From Paraburkholderia hospita (GTDB taxonomy: Bacteria; Pseudomonadota; Gammaproteobacteria; Burkholderiales; Burkholderiaceae): a stretch of DNA of 64,000 bases. Every line of letters begins with the position of its first letter. Within the stretch, counting starts at the first letter, position 1. The notes under the pieces were generated by a model. That model saw only the letters and a list, made by a program, of their open reading frames with translations. It had not been told where the DNA came from and searched no databases. Positions 35,701-41,949 of the stretch are shown here, one piece after another. The stretch is taken from the NCBI RefSeq assembly GCF_002902965.1, contig NZ_CP026107.1, forward strand, positions 2,046,001 to 2,110,000, written 5' to 3'. Position numbers and translations under genes: made by a program.

Positions 35701-37916
35701 GATGGATCGACGGCCGCTTGCTGGGCTGCATCCGTGCGGCACACGCCATTGCCGATGTCGCAAACGGCGGGCACGTGCGTATTCGTGCCCGGGTCGAACA
35801 CGGTCTGCCCTGATTCGCATGACACCGTGCCGACGCATCCCGCTGCGACGACAGGCATATAGCTCGTGTGGAAGCTCGTGCCGAGGCTCGGCACGGGCAG
35901 CGGCGGACACGTTGCGGGCCGCGTCGACGAGTTCACCTGGCACGCGGGATCGATCTGGAAGGTACGGTCTTCCTCGATGATCCAGCGGTAGTCGTTGATC
36001 GCCGTGCCCGCCTTCGCGTCCTTCACCGCGACGGCGAGACCGCTGCCGCCCTTGAAGGTCACCGTGACAGTCGCGGCCCCGCTCGTCGTGTTTTGCGAGT
36101 TTGCGGCCTTGTACTTGAACGTCACCGTCGACGTCGCGTTGCCGACGGGTGCCGCGGTCGGCACAGCGTTGAACGAGCCGTCCGCGTTGAGCGTCACCGT
36201 GCCGCCCGACGCACTGCCGACGATGGAAGCCGTCAGCGGCAGCCCCGCCGGATCGCGGTCGTTGCCGAGCACGCCCGGCGCACCGATGTGCAACTGCGAC
36301 GCGATGTTGCTGCTGAACGCGTCATCCGACGCGACGGGCGCCCCCGACAGGCAGTTCGAGCCCGCCGAGCATGCGGCAAGCGTCACCGTCGCGGTCAGCG
36401 CGGCGCTGCCGTTTGCCTGATAGGTAAAGCTATCCGATGTGGTGCCCGCATTCGGTACATACGTGAAGGTGCCGTTGGGGTTCAGCGTGAGCGTGCCGCC
36501 TGTCGGCTGCGTCTTGATCTGCACGCCGTAGACACCCACGTCGTTAGCGATCAGCCCTTTGCCAGGGTCCGAGACCGTCAGCGTATTGCCTGAGACGAGG
36601 AAATACGAATCCGGGTTAGCCTTCGCGTTCGCGTTGCCTGCCGCGGAGGTCGGCAACGCGCCGCCGTTCACGCTGATGTAGCCCTGCATGCCGCCGTCGC
36701 GCTGGTTGTTGGTCGACAGGCTCAACTGACGGTCGAACACGGGCAACGCGAGCGCGCCCGCAGCGACCGAGTTCATCAGCACGTCGTAGGTTTTGCCGGC
36801 GGCCAGAAACACGGCGCTCTGCACGCGCGGATTGCCGGGCAGCACGTTGCCGTCCTCCGCAATCAGCGAGAAGCCGGACACGGGCGGTAGGCCCGTTTGC
36901 GCGCCGACAACGGATGGCACATGCATGCGCAAACCGGCGTTCACGAAGCGCAGCAGAATCTGACCCGTCGAATTGGCCGTTGCAGCCGGGGCCGTGACAG
37001 GGAACGCGGAGCCATTTGCATTCGACCGGTCGAACGCGACACCGTTGATCAGGTAGTAGCGCGGGTCGTAGTTCACCGCGGGTGGATAGCAGGTTCCGTA
37101 GGTCGCCGACGCGGGATCGCCGCAGCCGCCCGAGAGACCAGACCACACGCGCGCTTCGCTGAAGCCCGGCGTGGCAACGGCCGTGGCGACGGCCTGGTTC
37201 TGCACAGGGTCGATTTCGCTGAGCAACAGCGGCAGATCCGCATCGTATCGGATGCCCGGGTAAGCCTGCCCTTGCGTCGAACCGGCCGCGGGAGGCGTTG
37301 TGACGACGAGCACGCCGTACAGACCCATCGGCCCCTGGATCGACGGGTGCGTGCCCGATTCGATCAGATAGGTGCCGGGGCGCAGATTGTTCCAGGTCAG
37401 CGTGCTCGAACTGCCCGAATTCACTTCGCTCGAGAACGACTGCACGCGTGGGCCTTGCGTCGGCGGCGTGAAGCTCGCGCCGCTGCCCGTGCCGGCGATC
37501 GGCCAGGTCGTTGCCGTCTGCGTCGCGTGAACGGGACTTGGGGACGTGGTCGCCGTATTGCCGAGACCGCCGCCGAGCTGCCCGACGATCACGAGCGACG
37601 TCGGCAACTGCGCGGGCAGGCTGTTCGTGAGATTGATCGTCAGCGAGCCGGGTGGCGTCGTGATCACGACGGGCGACCAGTTCGAGCCCGCGCCGGGATT
37701 GGACGCCGCGCAGGTGGCGGGCGCGACGGCTGCAGCCGAGCAGTTGTAGCCCCACATCGGCACGACCTGTCCATCGGGAAGTGCAATCGTCTGGGCCTTG
37801 GCGGTGAGCGTCACGCTCTGCGCGCAGACCATCGCGCTCGCCGTCATCAGCACCGACGCCACGACACCCGCCTTCACGAGGCCGGCAAGCGTCCTTTTGA
37901 AATCGCAGGATCTCAT
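29745..37916 (-). CDS. Giant secreted protein: cupredoxin, Ig-like, SdrD-B-like, IPT/TIG and beta-helix domains
   Basis: Secreted protein of 2723 residues, the largest in the window. Visible layout: signal peptide 1-33; two cupredoxin-like domains about 35-420 related to the N-terminus of the 552-residue oxidase chain (ALPDGQVVPMWGYNC; GTYLIESGTHPSIQGPMGLY) but lacking the HxH and HCH copper ligands; Ig/cadherin-like repeats about 430-622 (PNGTFTYVPNAGTTSDSFTY; GVLGNDRDPAGLPL); SdrD-B-like segments (FEDDAPVNG; DTNGDGVSQDSEPG) about 840-1230; an IPT/TIG-like domain about 1770-1910; a right-handed beta-helix about 1915-2400 (NNIIANNVAGWSGGGVSVQD); and an end region with SPAVNAGTNTGAPNHDFFG. No sortase or autotransporter anchor. 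GGGGAG precedes the ATG. Likely surface scaffold or cargo of the adjoining secretion system. Confidence 0.85.
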   Translation of the reverse strand: MRSCDFKRTLAGLVKAGVVASVLMTASAMVCAQSVTLTAKAQTIALPDGQVVPMWGYNCSAAAVAPATCAASNPGAGSNWSPVVITTPPGSLTINLTNSLPAQLPTSLVIVGQLGGGLGNTATTSPSPVHATQTATTWPIAGTGSGASFTPPTQGPRVQSFSSEVNSGSSSTLTWNNLRPGTYLIESGTHPSIQGPMGLYGVLVVTTPPAAGSTQGQAYPGIRYDADLPLLLSEIDPVQNQAVATAVATPGFSEARVWSGLSGGCGDPASATYGTCYPPAVNYDPRYYLINGVAFDRSNANGSAFPVTAPAATANSTGQILLRFVNAGLRMHVPSVVGAQTGLPPVSGFSLIAEDGNVLPGNPRVQSAVFLAAGKTYDVLMNSVAAGALALPVFDRQLSLSTNNQRDGGMQGYISVNGGALPTSAAGNANAKANPDSYFLVSGNTLTVSDPGKGLIANDVGVYGVQIKTQPTGGTLTLNPNGTFTYVPNAGTTSDSFTYQANGSAALTATVTLAACSAGSNCLSGAPVASDDAFSSNIASQLHIGAPGVLGNDRDPAGLPLTASIVGSASGGTVTLNADGSFNAVPTAAPVGNATSTVTFKYKAANSQNTTSGAATVTVTFKGGSGLAVAVKDAKAGTAINDYRWIIEEDRTFQIDPACQVNSSTRPATCPPLPVPSLGTSFHTSYMPVVAAGCVGTVSCESGQTVFDPGTNTHVPAVCDIGNGVCRTDAAQQAAVDPSQVALDPTKHYYLSILPGDAGNTFTNGAGAPQPVNPNNPDGPQRQFDIAKDCPSGPGGADFAPGTGACGHAMGGAPIAPAQHAVNVLLQQTPLQTAKISVFVFEDDAPVNGEIDVSGGSDGFGTAREPGLGGFEIKLFDDAGGTGDATGQMTYDMFNMPLSNSLQGTIDPNTGLDACPITKAANDGLVGMIPTCPRFESDGKTLSPLVGQAIIANLMPGRYGVVATPAADRIAKGEEWLQTNTLDGQKAHDAFIKVGGPSYFQEFGPAGFHVTIGFANPKIINARLPGICKGVACNNGITGKVTNLHYSRPPNENLYSSGSRDSLSFTQCYVSVGDPDLEDVAFTKCNADGTFSINGLPDGLFRITVFDQWNDQIVDGLATAVQLKGGQTQNVGDLAVLQWHTNLYTRSFIDTNGDGVSQDSEPGLALVPTNIRFRDGSYSNFNNTDLNGYASFNEVFPLFNWYIAEADTTRYKQTGVHVVYDAGGPPDGTPGGGGSSIAANYANTLESSTAHLPGALRVPGAIYCNDADCSDRTGTNPSTGRIDPPWVTTMGWQGFSGQNSFIEFGKAPYGANENGGIHGEVIYASTRPFDDPALLLHTSWTPDVPNVTVNLYAEGTAADGTQSLTLVDTTKTSSWDDWAQGFRSDGVPNMNCPGQETTDPFFFTLKDSSQWLDPQKRTLPMHSQFKCYDGMHAFNQLQPAPYDGMYQFPSVTDRDPQKGTPKGSNCTICSKLADGSYMLPAGKYVVEIIVPAGYELVKEEDKNILIGDNYIAPVTQQFGGLGNIFILPDQAAVNATYNRNNAQNPTTDLGSQPRHEGDTGSVETFWPCVGALRVVPDYISLFPGSQEVAPFAGASRHLCDRKEVVLTNQMSALAKFWVFSSTHVAAHFTGFMLDDFSSEFDPYSPQFGEKFAVPNVPVSMKDFAGNEVSRIYSDQWGIFNGLNYSTWEVNPPNPTGYAPTMMVACMNDPDMPDPAHPGQTIRDPLFNPAYSQFCYEIPFMPGQTQYMDTPVVPVSAFADGYNPPDCAYPDATPAISSVTGDTSNGGAGPWVSQAGHTLTIKALGDQQVPNHAYGGPAATTAPYNQKFVSRHYGFGASQGTGTVTVGGVNAHVNAWSDTQINVTVPTLSANQSSCTIQQRGVNTQTRCGELVITSGNGKKSIDTVTVTIGGKAPAYVGGENGTSNAIQTAIDKATPGDLIIVGPGTYNEMLLMWKPVRLQGVGAPAVVVNANTHPSGKVDPWRRQIDCLFGLALNGGAISSGNAYDPSGTYACSAAMQRKVDAIPLEPTFGWDSNLNGNLGELLMEPTLMGAYEGAGITVLAKGVRDVRVGGVLQPDPNCTANGICTPLTASNTDCNTYSSNFLCNPSRVDGITFTNSSQGGGGIFLHGWNHYTEVSNNRVFSNAGTLTGGITIGQVEVPDGTIANDGFTQEPFAYNTHVNVHHNSVTSNASYGDEINSTTPSSAAGVTFCSGADNYHFNYNWVCGNMSSGDGGGVAHFGFSYNGDLSHNWILFNQSNNPTLPTYGGGLIAQGVPPDGTFCENSPTDIDCAPQLSDGVGPGLVIDGNLIVGNTAESGKGGGLRLQNINGTDVQRSPRNRNRWYEVSVINNIIANNVAGWSGGGVSVQDAVRVNFINNTVISNDSTASAGVLFNTALAAQANVGPPNCTTVGSQTTCSPITTSTMQPSGLETAKHTQNFLTAFTAGGAGCPAGEDCSHYSFPVVRNDVFWQNRTFYITVGGLNPNIPGLQNTVALNPTLNQAGHQTGYCDPNAVYWDLGAYGDTKPSDHSSGMRLAPQYSIITDAGDYPNAHNSSANPNVVSQYCNGARVPPEGGGNGFAVPPGIADTVLPNPLFGLLPSATPDEGNQWINMSYGPLSLFNMTVSSGSTNYGVPLGNYSIKTGSPAVNAGTNTGAPNHDFFGTQRPQSGSYDIGAVELPRTGLFAGGNLPFAPGALLDMLNQVLGNGATGTAGPQANAPSTGAVQ

Positions 37917-37935
37917 CGCGATTCTCCCCGTCTCG

Positions 37936-39594
37936 TTAATTGCCTTCGTTGATCGTGAACGCCTGCGGATCGACGAGCATCATCATCATCATTCCGCCTG
38001 GGAAGATGTTGTTCGTCGTAATCTCGCGCTCATTGTGCGAATGCCACATGTAGGCGAACCCGGCTTCCGATGTCGGCGAATTCGCGATCGTGCCGCTCGG
38101 CGGCGTCGTGCCCGTGAACGAGGTCGCGCGAATCGTCGCGTCGGGGCCGAGGTATGGGCTGCCGCCGTACCACGGGCCGTTTGTCAGCAGACGCGCATCG
38201 GGCAAAGTCACGGGGCCGCCGCTGCCGACATTGCCGAACGGATGCGCTTCGAGCGGCCTGTTGTGATCGGCGCACCACTCGTAGTAGTTCGGCGCGTTGG
38301 GGGGCGCGGGTGGATTGCTGTTGACGGTGTAGTAGCCGTTCGCATCGGGAACGCAGACGCTGCCGTCGCCCGCCGTATGTCCATAGACGTCCCAGTTGAG
38401 GCCCCTGCCCGTCCAGTAGAAGATGCCGTCCATCGCGAGGCCGGGCGTCGTGGTCGTCGTAAAGAGCAGCGGTCCGGCGAGCTTCGTCGCGTCCGTCTTG
38501 CTCAACAGCAGATTGCCGTCGCGCGCGAGCACGCGCACGTGATTGCCGTGCTCGTGGAACGGATGCTGCCAGCGACCCGAGCCGATTACGCGTAGCAACA
38601 CAGGCTCACCCGGATGCATGTGCGGATTGCCGTTGTATGGCTGATGCGGATACTGCTGCGCGTAGTTCGGGTCCATGTCGTCGGGCATCGAACGGCCATT
38701 GATCATGAAGTACGCGGGGCGGTACGGCTCGGTTTCGACGCTCATGCAACCCGTGGCCTGCGAGCACGGCTTACTCGCTTCCTGCTCGGCCTGCGTATGG
38801 ATGCGCGGGTCCATCTCGGAGAACTGGAACAGGTACTCGCGGTCGTAGCAGGCCAACGGATGGTCGTATGCGGCAGCCGCGTTGCGAAAGTCGGGCTGGC
38901 CGTCGGGCAGCGTCGATTGAACCGCGCGACAGCCAGCCGGGACGGCGAGCGCGCCGCCGGGCGTGGTGGGCGTCGATGTGGGCAACACGATGATCGCGCC
39001 CGCCAGGCCCATCTCGACCTGCAGGTCGCCCTGCGTGCCGCTGTAATAGCTGTGCGTGCCCGGCGTCGACGCGATGAAGCTGTAGGTCACGCTGTTGCCG
39101 TGTGTCGCCTCGCGCGTGAGCAGCCCCGGCACGCCCGTGAGCGTCGCTGGACACGTGCCATCCGGATTCAATACGGCGGCGCAGACCTGGAAGCCCGGAA
39201 ACAGGATCGACGTATTGCCCGCCGCTTCGGGCAGGTTGTTCGTCAACGTGACGGTGACCTTGTCGCCTTGCCTGACGATCAGCGTCGGCCCCGGCACCTG
39301 CATGCTCGGGCAGTTCGCGCCTGCAATGGTAGCGGGAGAAAAGCCCGACGGCGCGGTGCGGCAGCCGTAGCCCCACGCGTAGACGCTCGCTCCGTCAGGC
39401 TGGCTGATGCGGTTGGCCTCGGCCGACAGATCGAAATTCGTGCCCGTGATGCCCGGCGCGGCTGCGTGCGCGTTGATGCAGTAGAGCAGCGCAACGACGG
39501 CCGCGCAAAGCAGCGCATGGAACAGCGTAAAACGTGGCGCCGAGCCACGCCGCGCGTAGCGTGTGCGTCGGAAGTTGTCGATGATGTTGCCCAC
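37936..39594 (-). CDS. Multicopper oxidase-type chain with HPxHxHG and HSH motifs, no type 1 Cys
   Basis: Exported multicopper-oxidase-like chain of 552 residues; the GTG at 39594 follows TAGGAG. A membrane-type signal lies at about 22-45. Cupredoxin 1 (ISQPDGASVYAWGYGC; QVPGPTLIVRQGDKVTVTLT) has GTHSYYSG at 179-186 instead of an HxH pair. The next domain has a full motif 3, HPFHEHGNH at 344-352. The C-terminal motif is WHSHNERE at 517-524 then GGMMMMML: the two trinuclear His (518, 520) remain but Ser519 replaces the Cys that binds type 1 copper. Alone it cannot form a normal oxidase; the next chain upstream supplies what is missing. Ten bases separate the two genes. Confidence 0.88.
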   Translation of the reverse strand: MGNIIDNFRRTRYARRGSAPRFTLFHALLCAAVVALLYCINAHAAAPGITGTNFDLSAEANRISQPDGASVYAWGYGCRTAPSGFSPATIAGANCPSMQVPGPTLIVRQGDKVTVTLTNNLPEAAGNTSILFPGFQVCAAVLNPDGTCPATLTGVPGLLTREATHGNSVTYSFIASTPGTHSYYSGTQGDLQVEMGLAGAIIVLPTSTPTTPGGALAVPAGCRAVQSTLPDGQPDFRNAAAAYDHPLACYDREYLFQFSEMDPRIHTQAEQEASKPCSQATGCMSVETEPYRPAYFMINGRSMPDDMDPNYAQQYPHQPYNGNPHMHPGEPVLLRVIGSGRWQHPFHEHGNHVRVLARDGNLLLSKTDATKLAGPLLFTTTTTPGLAMDGIFYWTGRGLNWDVYGHTAGDGSVCVPDANGYYTVNSNPPAPPNAPNYYEWCADHNRPLEAHPFGNVGSGGPVTLPDARLLTNGPWYGGSPYLGPDATIRATSFTGTTPPSGTIANSPTSEAGFAYMWHSHNEREITTNNIFPGGMMMMMLVDPQAFTINEGN

Positions 39595-39604
39595 GGCTCA
39601 TCTC

Positions 39605-41164
39605 CTAGGTGCAGGACTTCGTGGTCGGGTCCACCGAATGGCAGATGTGGACCTCGGTCATCAATCCGCCGAAGTTCTCGGCATCGTTCGACAGGTGGTC
39701 GAGGTTCGGCGTGTACAGATAGAAAATCTGACCGGCCGAGTAGCGGGTCGTGTCGCTCGCATCGAGAATCACGTCGATCGACTCGCCGCCGCCGAGCGTG
39801 ATCGAGTTGGTCAGATAGGTCATGTCGTTGCCGGCAAGATCGCGCAAGAGCCGCGCGTTGACGCCGATCACATGCATCGGAATGCCAAGCGACGCGAGCG
39901 TCTGAAACTCGCTGACGTCGAGATCCGATATGCGCAAGAGCGCCTTGCCGCCCGCCGGTACATTGATGAGCGCGGGCAGCGGCTGCGAAAAATGCTGCGA
40001 GCCGTCGGCAACGGGCGTCTGCATCGGGCCTTGCGACACGGTGTCCGGATAGCTTCGGCCATTGAGCATGAAGTACTTGTCCTTCATGTCGGTGAAGGGC
40101 TCCGGATTGAACGTCATGCCCACGAAGTGGAAATTCGGATCGAAGCCGTGAATCTGCACGGGATACTCGACGTCATAAGCCGTCGAACCATCGCCGTCGT
40201 TGTACGCATACAGCGTCGGCGTGTTGCTCTTGTTCTTTACATGCAGCACGCTGTTCTGCGGCGGCACGGGCGTCGAGCAGAGAACGTCGTTGCCGCATGC
40301 CGTGCGCGGATCGCTCTGCTGCTGGATCAGCGCGTGGTAGAGCGTCCCGTTCGTCACGCGGTTCTGGCGTGGACGCACGAAAATCTGGCCGACCATGCCC
40401 ATCTGCAGATGCTCGGGCGGCGTGATGTGGCAGTGCCAGAAGTACGTGCCCGCGTCAGGCGCAAGGTAGTAGTACGTGAAGCTCGCGCCGATATTGATCG
40501 CCACCGATGCATCCGGCACACCGTCATAGAACGCGGACGCATTCGGATAGCCGTGGAAGTGCACCGTGTGCTGCTCGAAGAGGTCGGGGCGCATGATCAT
40601 CCCGACGTTGGTCAACGTGAGGAAGAATTCGTCGTCTTCGTCGATGGCCATCGTGGGCGCGGGCATGTTGCCGTTCATCACGCCGACGTCCATGATCTGG
40701 CGCGGATCGACATGCCCCGTCAGCTGGCCGGGTGGCGTCGAATCCGGATCGGGCACGAGGCCGATTGCGCCGTTGTAGTTCGGATCAGCGGCCGTGCCGA
40801 CGACGTTGAACACCGACGCGAACTGCGTGCCCGGCAGGCCCTTCTTGATATCTGCCAGCCCCGACAGCGGGCCGAACGCGAACAGATAGGTCTGCGTGCC
40901 GTCGCCCATGGTGGCATAGCCGTCACCACCCGAAATCTGCTGGCATTTGATCGCGCCGTTCACGACGCCCGTCGCCTGCGAGTTCGGCCCCGTGAAGGAC
41001 GGGCCCGTATAGGCAGGCTCGCCCGCACTTGCCGGCAGGGCTGTCGGATGCAGTGTGGTGGTAGGCGGACATTGCACCCGGAACGACTGTGCGAACGACG
41101 GCAACGCAAACAACGACAGCAACAGCGCCGCCACGCCGCTGCGGTATGCGAGGGTACTGAACAT
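39605..41164 (-). CDS. Multicopper oxidase-type chain carrying the type 1 copper site
   Basis: Exported copper oxidase chain of 519 residues, first gene of the seven-gene operon; GGAGG precedes the ATG. Signal peptide 1-25 (SGVAALLLSLFALPSFA). The main cupredoxin has HTVHFHG at 199-205 and GTYFWHCHITPPEHLQMGM at 239-257: His199, Cys245, His252 and Met257 make a complete type 1 copper site, and His202, 204, 244 and 246 are ligands for half a trinuclear cluster, as in nitrite reductase or two-domain oxidases with type 1 copper in domain 1. The second half (IHGFDPNFHFVGMTFNPEPF onward) has no HPxHxHG or second HCH motif. It is probably an electron-entry subunit working with the HSH-type chain. 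Confidence 0.88.
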   Translation of the reverse strand: MFSTLAYRSGVAALLLSLFALPSFAQSFRVQCPPTTTLHPTALPASAGEPAYTGPSFTGPNSQATGVVNGAIKCQQISGGDGYATMGDGTQTYLFAFGPLSGLADIKKGLPGTQFASVFNVVGTAADPNYNGAIGLVPDPDSTPPGQLTGHVDPRQIMDVGVMNGNMPAPTMAIDEDDEFFLTLTNVGMIMRPDLFEQHTVHFHGYPNASAFYDGVPDASVAINIGASFTYYYLAPDAGTYFWHCHITPPEHLQMGMVGQIFVRPRQNRVTNGTLYHALIQQQSDPRTACGNDVLCSTPVPPQNSVLHVKNKSNTPTLYAYNDGDGSTAYDVEYPVQIHGFDPNFHFVGMTFNPEPFTDMKDKYFMLNGRSYPDTVSQGPMQTPVADGSQHFSQPLPALINVPAGGKALLRISDLDVSEFQTLASLGIPMHVIGVNARLLRDLAGNDMTYLTNSITLGGGESIDVILDASDTTRYSAGQIFYLYTPNLDHLSNDAENFGGLMTEVHICHSVDPTTKSCT

Positions 41165-41674
41165 AGGACCTCCGCTGAGGAGTCAGTCAGCGCGGGGACG
41201 CGCTGCCGTCGGGCACTGCGATGACGAGTGCGGGTTCATCGTCGCAATTTCCCGTATTTGAATTTTGCAGACGAGGACCGGGCGACGGGATGGGGCACCT
41301 CCCTACACTTGCGGTAGGGTTGACCCAACAGGGACGTGAAGTCGCGGCAACGCGCAGGGCGCCTGCCGCGGGCGAGCGCGTGCGAACGCGCCACCTTCAG
41401 TCGGGAGGCGACCGGCCTGCGCCTTCGACGGAAGAACAGCGCTTTCAAAGGAATCCGGGATCACCGTGCTCGCGCGGGCAGGTCCTTCGAATTCGAAAGC
41501 GTGTCAGGTAAAAGCCTGACGCTGATCCAGGAATGCTGTTTGTGCCCGCTCCGCACCGTCCTGAAGACTTGCCCTTTGCCATCACTCACCGGGCGGCAGA
41601 CTGCTTTTATGTGCTTGCCGCGCCTATCCATCTGTATCAAGATCGAATCGACTCATCCGGACCAGGCCATTCCC
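41165..41674 (-). promoter_or_regulatory. Upstream region of the oxidase operon with CCCTAC/GTAGGG inverted repeat
   Basis: 510 bases without a convincing gene. At 41301-41319 CCCTAC and GTAGGG form a perfect 6-base inverted repeat with a 7-base spacer, directly joined to the palindromic GGGTTGACCC (41317-41326). This lies 137-162 bases before the first oxidase gene, a fitting place for an activator. The stretch 41255-41275 (AATTTGAATTTTGC-like, AT-rich) may be the core promoter. Similar half-sites occur before gspG and SCO1. Confidence 0.5.
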
Positions 41675-41866
41675 ATGACAGACGACACCGATCCCGACAA
41701 GCTGAAAGGCCCTGGTGGCTTGACGTTGCGTCAGATCCACGAGCAGGTTCAGAAAAGCGTGGAGCGCGACCGCCAGGAACAGGCATCGCGCAACACCGTT
41801 GCCACGCAGCGCACCAGGTGGCAACGCTGGGTGCGCTACGTGTGGGGCCGCAGCGGGCGTCGCTAG
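41675..41866 (+). CDS. Small hypothetical protein
   Basis: Possible gene for 63 residues (MTDDTDPDKLKGPGGLTLRQ start). Codons are G/C-rich in third position and the product is plausible: an acidic start, a charged helix (IHEQVQKSVERDRQEQASRN) and a Trp/Arg-rich end (RWQRWVRYVWGRSGRR). No family recognised and the ribosome site is weak. It lies alone between the oxidase promoter region and the MFS gene. Could be a real small cytoplasmic or membrane-peripheral protein, or chance. Confidence 0.4.
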   Translation: MTDDTDPDKLKGPGGLTLRQIHEQVQKSVERDRQEQASRNTVATQRTRWQRWVRYVWGRSGRR

Positions 41867-41949
41867 CCGGCGAGCTTGCGGTGCCTGTTCCTCGGCCTGG
41901 TAGCGGGCCGCAGCACAGTCGCGTCGTTTGCTTGCAACGTGCAGAACGA

